Positions 50,336 to 60,085 are shown, counted from the stretch's first letter. The stretch: 64,000 bases of DNA from Gordius sp. MW1 (GCA_964036665.1 OZ038528.1:6640501-6704500); one strand, 5' to 3'. Translations and numbers: made by a program. Notes: a model not told the origin generated them from the sequence alone.

Positions 50336-53300
50336 TTAATAATATTCTTCATCGTATCTTCTTGGAGGTTGGCGTCGTCGCTGCGGTCGTGGACTAATTG
50401 CCGTGGTTACTTGTTCTCGTACTTCCCTCTCGTCATCACCCCCTATCCAGTTCGTTACATTCCCCAATGCTCTTCTTAACTGGTCTGCATGCTTCCGCTT
50501 TACTCGCCCTTCTGCCCAAACATCGTAGGACCAATCATTCTTTTTGTGATTCACTACTCCAGCGTGCCAACCCTTTTCCATTTCATTTTTTACCCATACT
50601 TTATCTCCTTCCTCAAAGGTACGGTAAAAAGCCTTCCTATCGTGATAATATTTCTGCTTCCACATATTATCTATTGTTATCTCTCTACCTGATCGACGTA
50701 GCTGGTCCAAGGAGGACCTTATTCTTCTTTTGAACATTAGTTCACTAGGAGACACGCTGGTAGTATTATGGGGAGTCAGTCTATAAGTCATCAAGACTTG
50801 AGCAATCGACTTTTCTTCATCTCGATTTGTCTTAAAAGTAGAGTAAAACCGCATTTTCAAAGTCTTAATAAATCTTTCACATAAGCCATTAGATTTTGGG
50901 TGATATGGGGATGTCCGAACGTGTTTAATTCCGTTTGCTCTTGTGAAAATTGCGAATTCTTGTCCCGTAAATTGTCCCCCATTGTCCGTGACTATGACCC
51001 TTGGCACTCCTAACCGTGCAAACCATTCCCGCAACGCCTTGATAATTCCATCTGAATGTAGCGAATTTAAAATCCTTACTTCTGGCCATTTTGAATACGC
51101 ATCTACTAATACTAGCCAATATTTGTGGTTAACTGGACCAGCCAAATCGATATGTACACGGTCCATTGGCTCCTCCGTAGTAGGCCATAAATATAAAGGA
51201 GATTCGGCCATATTAGGTCGAGTTTGTTGGCAGCTTTGACACCTGTGAACAAAGTTTTCAATATCATCGTTAATATTTGGCCACCAACAATAAAATTTTG
51301 CTAGGTCAATCATGCCCGATATCCCCGGATGTCCGGTGTGCAGATTCTCGAGCACAGCTTGCTTTAAATTTTCTGGAATCACTAACCGATTTTGCCAGTA
51401 AAGTAAATTATTTTCAACGGATAATTCATTTTTCTTTGGGTAAAATAACTTACGAATAGTTGCATCGTTGGCAGGTTTGCTCCAATTGCAACGGATCATA
51501 TCAATAACAGAATTTAATCTTGCATCCCTCCTTGTTCCTTCCACCAACGTCTTCCTATCAAATTCTAAATCTTCAATCATGTGTATGTGAATGTCTTCAC
51601 TAACATCTACAAGGGTAGGTAACCGCGATAATGAATCTGCTATTTGGTTCCTATCACCAGATATATACTCAACTTTAAAATCGTATGCCATTAATTTTGT
51701 ACTCCATCTTTGTAATCGCAAGTTGCAATTGTGATGATGTCCCTGGCGACCAAATATATATTGTAAAGGTCGATGATCTGTTCTCAATACGAATGTTCTC
51801 CCATATAGGTATTGATGGAATTTATTAACAGCATATATGATACCTAAAGCTTCTTTATCAATAGTGGAATATTCTTTTTCTGCCGGGGTTAAAACTCTTG
51901 ATGCATACGCTATGGGCTTTTCTTTCCCATCAGGCTCCACGTGCATAAGTACCGCCCCCAGTCCTGTATCACATGCATCTGTGTATAAAACTATTGGTTT
52001 ATTTAATGAATAAGGAACCACACTATCTTCTTTTGATATTAGGGTCTTTAATTTATCAAAACATTTTTCTTCCTCTATTCCCCATTCCCATTTAGAGTCC
52101 TTTTTTAGAAGGTTGTGTAATGTGACGCATTGTGGTTGAAGCATCGGTATAAATCTTCCTACATAATTCAATAACCCTAAAAATCCTTTGAGTTCAGACT
52201 TGTTTGTTGGTCTTTTGCAGTCCCTTAAGGCCAAAATTTTCTCTTCCGTAGGTTGAATGCCTTTAGAACTAATTTTATGACCTAAGTAGACAACGGAATC
52301 TTGAAGGAACTTTATTTTACTCGGGGTTGTAGTTATCCCTACTTCTTCAAAACGTTTTAATACTTCTTTAATATTTGACACATGTTGTTCGTCATTTATT
52401 CCCGTTATTATAATGTCATCTATAAACACTGCCGTGTTGGGAATTCCATATAAAAGGTTGCTTATATACCTCTGAAATATTAAAGGGGCAACCTTGATTC
52501 CAAATGGTAGTCTGCGATAACGATATAATCCCAAGTGTGTTGCAATTGTAAGTAACCTTGCACTCCGTTCAGACATTTTCAACTGCAAGAATGCGTCTTT
52601 TAAATCGATGACGGTAAATTTATTGCCTCCAATCAGTTTTGCTGTAACATCTTCAAAAGTAGGCAACGTATCCCCAACATCGTACAAATAATCATTTAAT
52701 GTGACTTTGAAGTCTCCACATATCCTGATTGATTTATCTTTCTTATAACGGTTTACGGTAGGTGTGCACCATTGAATTGCAGTGTTTGAATCAATTTTTT
52801 CGATTACATCTTCTTCCAATAATCTTTTAATCTCTTTTTCAATGGCCTCCCTCATTGGAAAAGGTACCCTACGCGGGGGCAAACTTATAGGCCTATAAGG
52901 GGTTTTTAAATGTAAATCTACCAAAAAATTGTTTACTACGCCCAATTTCTCTGAAAATACTTTGGGAAATTGATCAATCAAATTTTCTAACTTAATTTGT
53001 CGAATATAAATATTTTTTGGCAGTTCAAATCCAAATTTTAAAATTTCAGGCAACCCTAATATTAAATCACCTTCATTGACTACTATCACATAGATGTCAA
53101 AACATTTATCATTAATTTGCCCTTTAACTAAACACCTACCTAAAGTTTTGATATTATAATTTCCATAACCTAATATGCTAGGACATTCTGTTAACCCGGG
53201 CTGACCTATCTCTATCCAAGTCTGCTTATCTATTACAGTAGCCTGAGCAGCTGTATCAAACTCAAAATTATAAGGTTTCCCATTTAATATTGCTCTAACC

Positions 53301-54064
53301 AAAGCTCTATTGATTTTATAAGTTTTAATACATCTAATGTAATTGTTATCATTTCCTCTATTTAAATAATTCCCATTCATTTCCTTATTGAAATTCTTAA
53401 ATTTATAATAAGAATTATATTTATTTAAATGACAAAACCTAGCTATGTGACCTTGTTTCTTACAATTAAAACATATCAGCTCACTATAGTTATTATTTTG
53501 ACCTTTTACAATTTTATTAATATCATTATGTATGACCTTATCCTCTACTTCATCCCTTGCTCTTTCATAACTTATAGCTAATTCATATACAGTTTTGAAT
53601 TTTAGCTTTTCATCTCCATCTTTACCTTCTGGAAACCTGATCCTGATTTCATTTTCTACTCTGCTATTGTCTAAATTCAATAAGAACCCATCCCTTAACA
53701 TTTCATCTTCATCATCATAATTACATTTTGTTATTAACCCCTTAAGTTTTTGAGCATACTCCTCAATTGAATCTGTACCTCTTCTACATCTTAAAAAACT
53801 TAGTCTCGAAAAAAAAATAGAATTTTTACTCTTAAATAATAATTTTAAATTAATTACTAATTCATCAAAAGTGCAATTATTTATAAGTTTCGGATATACC
53901 TTAAGCTTTAACTTTTTCAGGGTAGGGAGGCCAATGAATGTTATGAGATATTTCTTCTTGTTCTCCGGCGCGACTTCTTTAATTTCCATGGCGTTCTCCA
54001 ACACTAACAGCCAATCTTCTATGTCTACTTGATCTGTGAATTCTTCTATTTTGACCAGCGCCAT
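50336..54064 (-). CDS. Gag-Pol polyprotein of the Mag-like Gypsy element
   Basis: A single 1,242-residue frame that makes the capsid protein and the replication enzymes of the element. Domains in order: Gag (about 1-190); CX2CX4HX4C zinc knuckle at 198-211 (CFNCKKQGHIARFC); aspartic protease around 270 (FEFDTAAQATVID); reverse transcriptase about 360-580, with VIDLKDAFLQL and the active-site box FIDD (547-550); RNase H about 690-815, with YTDACDTGLG and ADSLSRLP; integrase from about 905, with a zinc-binding HTGHPG...CQSC region and a DD35E set at D973, D1027 (TDNGGQF) and E1063 (NGLCERF); then a basic C-terminal tail. Gag and Pol share one frame, so no frameshift signal is needed. The start codon lies two bases from the 5' LTR. 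The protein is expected in the cytoplasm in Gag particles, with integrase acting in the nucleus. Confidence 0.93.
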   Translation of the reverse strand: MALVKIEEFTDQVDIEDWLLVLENAMEIKEVAPENKKKYLITFIGLPTLKKLKLKVYPKLINNCTFDELVINLKLLFKSKNSIFFSRLSFLRCRRGTDSIEEYAQKLKGLITKCNYDDEDEMLRDGFLLNLDNSRVENEIRIRFPEGKDGDEKLKFKTVYELAISYERARDEVEDKVIHNDINKIVKGQNNNYSELICFNCKKQGHIARFCHLNKYNSYYKFKNFNKEMNGNYLNRGNDNNYIRCIKTYKINRALVRAILNGKPYNFEFDTAAQATVIDKQTWIEIGQPGLTECPSILGYGNYNIKTLGRCLVKGQINDKCFDIYVIVVNEGDLILGLPEILKFGFELPKNIYIRQIKLENLIDQFPKVFSEKLGVVNNFLVDLHLKTPYRPISLPPRRVPFPMREAIEKEIKRLLEEDVIEKIDSNTAIQWCTPTVNRYKKDKSIRICGDFKVTLNDYLYDVGDTLPTFEDVTAKLIGGNKFTVIDLKDAFLQLKMSERSARLLTIATHLGLYRYRRLPFGIKVAPLIFQRYISNLLYGIPNTAVFIDDIIITGINDEQHVSNIKEVLKRFEEVGITTTPSKIKFLQDSVVYLGHKISSKGIQPTEEKILALRDCKRPTNKSELKGFLGLLNYVGRFIPMLQPQCVTLHNLLKKDSKWEWGIEEEKCFDKLKTLISKEDSVVPYSLNKPIVLYTDACDTGLGAVLMHVEPDGKEKPIAYASRVLTPAEKEYSTIDKEALGIIYAVNKFHQYLYGRTFVLRTDHRPLQYIFGRQGHHHNCNLRLQRWSTKLMAYDFKVEYISGDRNQIADSLSRLPTLVDVSEDIHIHMIEDLEFDRKTLVEGTRRDARLNSVIDMIRCNWSKPANDATIRKLFYPKKNELSVENNLLYWQNRLVIPENLKQAVLENLHTGHPGISGMIDLAKFYCWWPNINDDIENFVHRCQSCQQTRPNMAESPLYLWPTTEEPMDRVHIDLAGPVNHKYWLVLVDAYSKWPEVRILNSLHSDGIIKALREWFARLGVPRVIVTDNGGQFTGQEFAIFTRANGIKHVRTSPYHPKSNGLCERFIKTLKMRFYSTFKTNRDEEKSIAQVLMTYRLTPHNTTSVSPSELMFKRRIRSSLDQLRRSGREITIDNMWKQKYYHDRKAFYRTFEEGDKVWVKNEMEKGWHAGVVNHKKNDWSYDVWAEGRVKRKHADQLRRALGNVTNWIGGDDEREVREQVTTAISPRPQRRRQPPRRYDEEYY

Positions 54065-54065
54065 T

Positions 54066-54170
54066 TGTAGTATTTATTTACGATATGGAATTATAACAAC
54101 CGGACAATAGTAATGGAAAACATATGTAACATAAAATATATACACAAGGAACGCTTAACAATATATTACA
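54066..54170 (-). repeat. 5' LTR of the Gypsy element
   Basis: 105 bp, starting TGTAATATAT and ending AATACTACA in element orientation. It should carry the promoter, but beyond an AT-rich TATATATTTTATG run no promoter element can be named. TGGCGC, two bases beyond its inner edge, could serve as the tRNA primer site. Confidence 0.9.
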
Positions 54171-54833
54171 AGGATTATCTTTAAACAATACACAAATTCG
54201 AACGCGATGATTGCGCTCGGGAATGGAACGTTTAAGAAATGCGTTTTACGTTTTGTTATTTATCACTCAAAATCGAGAATACATAGCCTGGTTTATGTTT
54301 TTTGATCTAAATTATTCTTCAACAATCTAAATTATATATTACAATTTCATTATCTATAGCCTCAACAGTAAAACAATGTGATGATGAGCATAAAGGAACA
54401 TAATCATCTGATATAACTTCACTAAATATGAGATAGGAAAAACCAGCAAGACCAACCCCATTTAATTTGTTATTGAACTGCTCAATCTAAAAAGGTTTTT
54501 TAAATTTGGCTTTTAGTACTTTTAAACGATGAATGCGGATAATTTTTCCAATTTCAAACGCACGATAAGGTATGGAACCGGTAAAAAATAAAGTACATAT
54601 GAATTTGTCATCGTTTATGATGCTGGGATCAACAATTCCAATTGTTATATTTTTTTGATTGAATTTTACATATCGTATAACACCATATATGTTATATCTT
54701 TTATTTTCCTCCATGTCGCTCAACTCATTATATGTATACATTTTTAAAATTTAAATTTTGGCGCAGTTTTACTGCAATAGGTTACCATTTACAACAAAGT
54801 ACGAAGGAGCCGCCTTGGAATTGCGCATGGAAA

Positions 54834-56515
54834 CAGTGCCGTAGCTAGGTGGGGGCCCAGGGGGCCCGGCCCCCCCCCCCTCAGGAATAAAAACCGGGCC
54901 CCATGAGCCCCCCCAAGGAAAAATCTTAGGCCCCTGGACCCCGTAAGCCATTTTTTTATTTTATCCTAATTAAGAAAAAGTATGAAGATTATAATTATTT
55001 GTTTTTGAATATAACTTTTGATTATAATATAAAGTCCAAATATTTGTTTAGTAAATGCAATTTCAACGGTTAGCCTAATATTAACATTAAATGATATTAG
55101 AGATGAGGATCACTATCAAATTCTTTATAAGGCGAAAGATTTAGCTTCAATTTTTGATTTAGTACCTTCTAAACGTATTAAAAAACCAAAAAACGTATGA
55201 CACTTTTTACTCTTTTGAATCTACCAATTCATTAATTGATTTTAAAATTGATTTATATTATCCTAATCGATAGAATAATAGCAGAATTAAATATAAGATT
55301 TTCGGAAATTAATTGTAATTTATATAGGTCCTTAGAAGGTTTCATGTGCGTAGCCAGCATTTGAATTAGAGGGGCGCAATAATAATTTAGGAAGGGGCAA
55401 AATATTTATTTTTTCAAATTTCAGCCATAATTTTAATAAATTTCAACAAATTCTTGAAATTAGAGGGGGGCGGCCGCCTCCCCTTGCCCCCCCTCTGGCT
55501 ACGCCCATGGAAAGTTTAAACCCTTCATCCCCTTTTTTTGTGACAAGTCTCTTATACCAGAAGTAATTAACCATTACGACTAAAACTGCACGATGCCGAA
55601 ATAATAATGGCAAAAAATTATGTAATATATTATAATTCTTTACTTCGAATTCAAACTAATTTCATCTAAAATTATTAAGTAAAATTTTGATTCATTTAAT
55701 TTTGACAGAATTAAGGTTCATTTAGCCGTTATGTTTATTAGTTCATTTTAATTTTTAGGTGGTGTAAAGGGGTGGGGGGGGGGGGTTGTGCAAATATATC
55801 TATGGTATCATCAGGGGCAATAACTTAGAAATACTTATTCTCGAACAAATTTTAATTTCATAATTATTTTTTTTATATTTTATGTTAAAATTACGCCTTT
55901 TGAGGATCTAGCCTTATAAAGGCTTTTAAATTTTCTCATTGTTTTACTGATATAAATGCTGCCTGAAAATGCTGCCAATATTGCATATGTAAAATTAAAA
56001 TTTGTTATATATATGGCCAAGATTTTTTGGGGTTGTGGCAATAAAATATTTTTATAAAAACTTTGTTGTATAGTTTTTTTACTATTTGTATTATTTTTAA
56101 ATGTCAACAATTTCTTGTCAATATCCCCGTTCCACTTTGTGCCCTTACAAAAAACTTATTATACCAAGTGAAATTTTCTATATTATTTCAACTACATTAC
56201 TTTGTTTTATTTATGAATAAATTTTATTTATTTTATGCCCTAGAAACCTGCGGGTCTAAAACATACCACTGTGATGTTATTAGAAAAAATACAAAAAGTA
56301 GTAGCGGAATTTTAAGTTTGTCCAACGTTTATGAGGGAAAAATTTACATTTGCCTTTGACCCATGGTCGTATCCAGGTTTTGGATTAGGGGGGGGGGGGG
56401 CGGGCAATACCTATTTAAGGCTTTTTTTATTTAAAATTTTTTGTCCCCCCCCATGGCTTGACCAGAACAGCCCCCCCTCCCCCCCCCCAAGGCAAAAAGG
56501 CTAGCTACGCCACTG
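54834..56515 (+). mobile_element. Complete non-autonomous hAT transposon (unit 11)
   Basis: The only copy in the window with both ends: CAGTGCCGTAGCTAGG on the left and CTAGCTACGCCACTG on the right, flanked on both sides by CATGGAAA (54826-54833 and 56516-56523). An 8-bp duplication and CAGTG ends are hAT hallmarks. At 1,682 bp it is too short for a full transposase and carries only the decayed C-terminal remnant (near 55035-55333). The nested short MITE and two G-tracts follow. It gives the original, unduplicated right border of the array. Confidence 0.9.
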
Positions 56516-56939
56516 CATGGAAAATGTCGCGTCAATTAAAAATATATTTGAAAGAGTTTTAAACCTTATGTCTGTAATTTTTGATATAAGCAGTTGGGAT
56601 TTAAGTCTCTGGAATTGCGGTATGGCTAAAAATGATACTTAGCTTGGAAAAATTTTGGAGATTTTTAACATTTTATAAATTGTCCTTAGTTTGGCACCCT
56701 TAGAGCAACTATTTTTATCTAAGATTACTAAGTGATGTCAATTAATAAATCAAGATTTTTATTTTAAAATATGCAGTCACACGGTAAGTAAGCTATTAAA
56801 AAATATACAATTTTTAAACTAATTTAAATGTTTAAAAAATAATAAACCTTGTTAAAAGATTGTAAGTAAAAGAAAGTATGTGGTAGCCAATGGAATTAGG
56901 CTAATTTATTTCTAGTCATTTAAACATTGATTTGAGAAA
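56516..56939. other. Unique right flank, nothing recognised
   Basis: Begins with the second hAT target copy and runs through AT-rich sequence without open frames, clear splice pairs or known repeats. In the ancestral locus this would directly continue the intron to the left of the hAT element. Confidence 0.45.
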
Positions 56940-57353
56940 CGAAAAAACTGTCGCATGTAAAGACATCTTGGATTTTTAGATAAATATCATAATAGATTGC
57001 AAATGAGTTTTACTTAGTTTAATCATTTCTAGGTGTGGTGTTCACCGAAAAAACTGTCGCATGTAAAGACATCTTGGATTTTTAGATAAATATCATAATA
57101 GATTGCAAATGAGTTTTACTTAGTTTAATCATTTCTAGGTGTGGTGTTCACCGAAAAAACTGTCGCATGTAAAGACATCTTGGATTTTTAGATAAATATC
57201 ATAAATGAGTTTTACTTAGTTTAATCATTTCTAGGTGTGGTGTTTACCGAAAAAACTGTCGCATGTAAAGACATCTTGGATTTTTAGATAAATATCATAA
57301 TAGATTGCAAATGAGTTTTACTTAGTTTAATCATTTCTAGGTGTGGTGTTCAC
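56940..57353. repeat. Four tandem copies of a 106-bp repeat
   Basis: CGAAAAAACTGTCGCATG starts copies at 56940, 57046, 57152 and 57248. The third copy is 10 bp shorter (loss of ATAGATTGCA). Each copy ends CTAGGTGTGGTGTTCACC, which is also the start of the next repeat family (57339 onward). Confidence 0.9.
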
Positions 57354-57610
57354 CCAAACCTCCCACATATATATTATACGCTATTCATCGTTATCGATTT
57401 ACTTTACGCGTAGTCATCATTGTTACCACTATGATAAAAATAGATTGTTAATACCACTTCGCTTTTTATTACCATCGCAAATATTATTATTACGATGAGT
57501 TAACCATTATTATTGATCTTATCGATAATTAATAACATCACTTTTTTATTTTCGTTTTTCTCTTACAAAAAAATATATTCTACGAAAATGTAACCACCCA
57601 AAAGAGGGGG
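57339..57610 (+). repeat. Repeat family A, copy 1
   Basis: About 272 bp starting AGGTGTGGTGTTCACCC, then a C-rich block, ACATATATATTATA, an ATCGTTATCG...ACCACTATGATAAAAATAG core and TTATTTTCGTTTTTCTCTTAC, ending near AAAGAGGGGG. No gene or clear ends. It could be a SINE- or MITE-like element; no internal polymerase III boxes were recognised with confidence. Confidence 0.7.
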
Positions 57611-57909
57611 AGGTGTGGTGTTCACCCCCTCCCCCCCCCCCCCCCCCCCACATATATATTATAAGCTATTCATCGTTATCGTTTTACTTTGCGCTTAGTA
57701 ATCATTGTTACCACTATGATAAAAATAGATTGTTAACACCACTTCGCTTTTTATTAAAATCGCGATGGCGTATAGATGTTATTATTACGATGAGATAACC
57801 ATTATTATTGATCTTATCGATAATAATAACATCACTTTTTTATTTTCGTTTTTCTTTTACAAAAAAAATATATTCTACAAAAATGTAACCCCCCAAAAGA
57901 GGGGGAGGG
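57611..57909 (+). repeat. Repeat family A, copy 2
   Basis: Directly abuts copy 1, with a much expanded C-tract after TTCACC and an extra GATGGCGTATAGATG segment also found in copy 3. Ends in CCAAAAGAGGGGGAGGG. Confidence 0.75.
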
Positions 57910-58111
57910 AAGAAGTTAGGTGGGGTTTACGCCCAGGTCAACCTTAGGCTAGGTTAGAGGTTCCTTGAAAACCTCTGAGGTCTTTTAGAAACGCTAACCT
58001 TTGCCTCGAGGGGACCGGGTCAAAACCGCAGAAAAAAAACAGCAGAATTGGTCAGAACTGATCAAGACTGGTCAGAACTGGTCAAGATTGAACATCTGTT
58101 TATTGATATCC

Positions 58112-58494
58112 TATCTTTTATTCATAATTTATATTATAGATGTTGTATACTAATACTTCCATGGATATCATATTATATTTACAATTTTGGAAATAAAGGA
58201 AATAGAATTAAAAGTTTTAACCTAAAATTCTATTCATAATTTATATTAAAGATGTTGAATACTAATACTTCCATGGATATGATATTATATTTATAATTTT
58301 GGAAATAAAGGAAATAGAATTTAAGTTTTAACCTATCTTTTATTCATAATTTATATTATAGATGTTGAATACTAATACTTCCATGGATATGATATTATTT
58401 TTACAATTTTGGAAATAAAGGAAATAGAATTTAAGTTTTAACTTATCTTTTATTCATAGTTTATATTATAGATGTTGAATACTAATACTTCCAT
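58112..58494. repeat. Tandem repeat of about 110 bp inside the MULE
   Basis: TATTCATA(A/G)T recurs at 58119, 58231, 58341 and 58451, with blocks containing GATGTTG(A/T)ATACTAATACT and TTGGAAATAAAGGAAATAGA. Three full copies and one partial. Confidence 0.9.
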
Positions 58495-58510
58495 CTTAGA
58501 TTGGTGAGGA

Positions 58511-58578
58511 GGGTTAGTGTTTTAGGTCGGGGTTAGTGTTTTAGGTTAGGCTTAGTGTTTTAGGTCAGGGTTAGGGTT
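58511..58578 (+). repeat. 19-bp GGGTTAG-type minisatellite
   Basis: Units begin at 58511, 58530, 58549 and 58568 (GGGTTAGTGTTTTAGGTCG and variants, ending in GGGTTAGGGTT). The same pattern, inverted, forms the centre of the Mutator-like MITE in array units 7-11. Confidence 0.8.
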
Positions 58579-58744
58579 ATATTGATTATCTAAAAGTCAT
58601 ATTATTCTGCTACTTTTTAATCCTGCTACTTTGACCCTTTAAAATGTTTTGCCTTTACACTCATTTAAGTTTTTTTTATAAATATATACTAGATTATAAC
58701 AGACCAATTTTATTAATATTTACTAAATTATAACAGACAAATAA

Positions 58745-59344
58745 TCAAGTGGTAATAATATTTAACATTGCATCTCTTTCTTTATATTTTAGATAACATG
58801 ATATTGTTTTTAGAAATTGAGATGGGTCTATTTCACTGTTAGTATAATGTTCTTTTAAATTATTGATACGAGATTCTTTGTTGATTTCTTTCTTAGATTT
58901 TGGGTTTATTGTTTTTCCTTGGTTTATTTTATAGATATTTGAGTTAGTTTCTTTCTGTATCTTTTTGAGATAATCAATAAATTGATAAATATTGGGATGG
59001 GAAGCCTTTACAAGTTTCTTTAGCTTATTGTGGAATCCTTCTATGTGATTATTAGTTCTTGGAAGATTTGTCTCTTCATATCTTCCCCACATTTCATACT
59101 TAAATCGTGCTGCTTCACCAACCCATGTCTCATTTATATATTTCATATACTTTTCTAATATGGGATTATTAATTTGCTTTGATTCATGATCTAAAGACAA
59201 AAATTGTGATTTTACATCCTGCTCCTTTAAAAATGGCAAAGCCATTAAGCTTCTTATTGTACTATATATATTTTTATTGACTTTATAGTCAATGGCTAAC
59301 CCTAAAGACTTAGCTTTTTTGTATAAAGCTTGAGAATAGTGAAA
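58745..59344 (-). pseudogene. MULE transposase C-terminal remnant
   Basis: A minus-strand frame is open from 59344 to a stop at 58745-58747 and encodes about 200 residues. The first ATG gives 166 of them (58745-59245). The order FHYSQALYKKAKSLGL, then IRSLMALPFL, then a conserved Trp-rich part (MWGRYEE) and RTNNHIEGFHNKLK matches the C-terminal half of MULE transposases, which typically read C-FHFSQ...GL...R-L-ALAF-P and later TNN--E-FH. A stop replaces the residue just before FHYSQ (59345-59347), and the catalytic N-terminal part is absent. The element is therefore not autonomous. A lysine-rich tail follows the conserved part. Confidence 0.85.
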
Positions 59345-60085
59345 TTAACATCCTAATAACATATAGATTAATTTAATATTAATAAACCTTTTATTCTTCT
59401 TGAAGATTTTTTAAATTCTAACCAAATATGCATTAAAATCTATATTTTGTATACTTATTCTCTTCTTGCTCAAAAATGAGACAAATTCTTTAAAATAAGA
59501 CATGAAAATAACAATTAAATATATGGTGTTTTGTCGTATAATTTCTAAAATGTCTATGCGCTTCGCATTTTCCATCCCCCCGACTTTTTCTGCTATTTTT
59601 TCATTATTCTGCTATTTTGACCCCGATTCGCCTCGAGGTTAGAAGTCAAAATTAACCTAAAAACCTCGAGGTCAATTAGAAGCTTAGAGCTTAGGTCAGA
59701 GCTCTTTATTAACCTAAACGCTTAGGTGACCTAGCCTAAAGCATTAGGTAATTTAATTAACCTAAGGTCAATATGTTTTATATACTGTAAAATTTCAACT
59801 CAACTACGGTCTTTTAGCACTTTGTCTGTTAATTTTGATCATATATAATATTTAATCGTAATTTTAATATTTATTCCAATTAAAATTAAGGCAAATTCAA
59901 CAAAAATATAATATAATTATAATTTGATTTAAATCTTTAATTCTTAAGAAAAAAATTGCGATTTGGGTTTTTAATACATACCTACCTCTATCGAGTGTTT
60001 TATTTTCAATTGCCACCATTTTATAAATATTCTTTTTGTGTCCAATGTAGCGTGACTGATAGTGGTTGTATTTCACAACAAATTA

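Larger units (their letters stand above)
50216..54170 (-). mobile_element. Ty3/Gypsy (Mag-like) LTR retrotransposon, whole-looking
   Basis: A 3,955-bp element in minus orientation, bounded by two 105-bp LTRs (TGTAGTATTT...ATATATTACA on the plus strand) that appear identical over their full length. AGGAT is duplicated on both sides (50211-50215 and 54171-54175). One open frame fills the interior, and a purine tract (AGGGGGGA, 50325-50332) lies beside the 3' LTR. Very short LTRs and a single Gag-Pol frame with one zinc knuckle fit the Mag clade of Ty3/Gypsy. It looks whole, with no breaks seen. Identical LTRs mean a very recent insertion, later than the MITE it sits in. Confidence 0.92.
50049..54294. 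mobile_element. Mutator-like MITE interrupted by a Gypsy element (unit 11)
   Basis: The two halves (50049-50215 and 54171-54294) add up to 286 bp once the Gypsy element and its 5-bp duplication are removed. The right edge carries the unit 9/10 variant. Confidence 0.85.
49459..54741 (-). pseudogene. POT1: POT1-like pseudogene with two nested insertions (unit 11)
   Basis: Same pseudogene; the OB1 and OB2 parts are now about 4.2 kb apart because the MITE was itself hit by a Gypsy element. OB1 frame intact at 54487-54741. Confidence 0.85.
2235..56477. repeat. Tandem array: 11 copies of a unit of about 4.25 kb
   Basis: The same ordered block recurs head to tail with ACTGGTTCC at 2237, 6490, 10739, 14993, 20795, 23029, 29822, 34362, 38906, 43446 and 47994. 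Spacing is 4,249-4,254 bp in the undisturbed units. The longer or shorter units are fully explained by single insertions or a deletion. Units look very similar (mostly scattered substitutions, G-tract length changes and small indels). The internal junction is always the C-tract of the hAT right end joined to the host exon (CAGCCCCCC/ACTGG). The block is 2.6 kb of host intron and exon sequence plus 1.65 kb of hAT element. This points to an initial duplication followed by unequal exchange. Shared private variants group units 7-11 apart from units 1-6. Confidence 0.97.
47994..56477. repeat. Array unit 11, with MITE and Gypsy insertions
   Basis: The last unit. Its length is a normal unit plus MITE (50049-54294, interrupted), a 3,955-bp Gypsy element (50216-54170) and their target duplications. 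It is the only unit continuing into the true right end of the hAT element (56515) and into unique flank, so it marks the original right border of the duplicated block. Confidence 0.95.
58012..59629 (-). mobile_element. Mutator-like element (MULE), degraded
   Basis: A 1,618-bp element with imperfect inverted ends (GGACCGGGTCAAAACCGCAG on the left; GAATCGGGGTCAAAATAGCA read from the right). GCCTCGAGG is duplicated exactly on both sides (58003-58011 and 59630-59638). A 9-bp duplication and an internal MULE transposase remnant agree on the superfamily. It also holds a 110-bp tandem repeat (58112-58494) and a 19-bp GGGTTAG repeat (58511-58578). It is inserted in the left arm of the large foldback, so it is younger than that element. 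Confidence 0.9.

Noticed and set aside
50398-51459. Several short plus-strand frames opposite Gag-Pol
   Set aside because: Antisense shadows of the long Gag-Pol frame.
56940-57353. CRISPR-like direct repeats
   Set aside because: The copies are contiguous 106-bp units without unique spacers, in eukaryotic repeat DNA.
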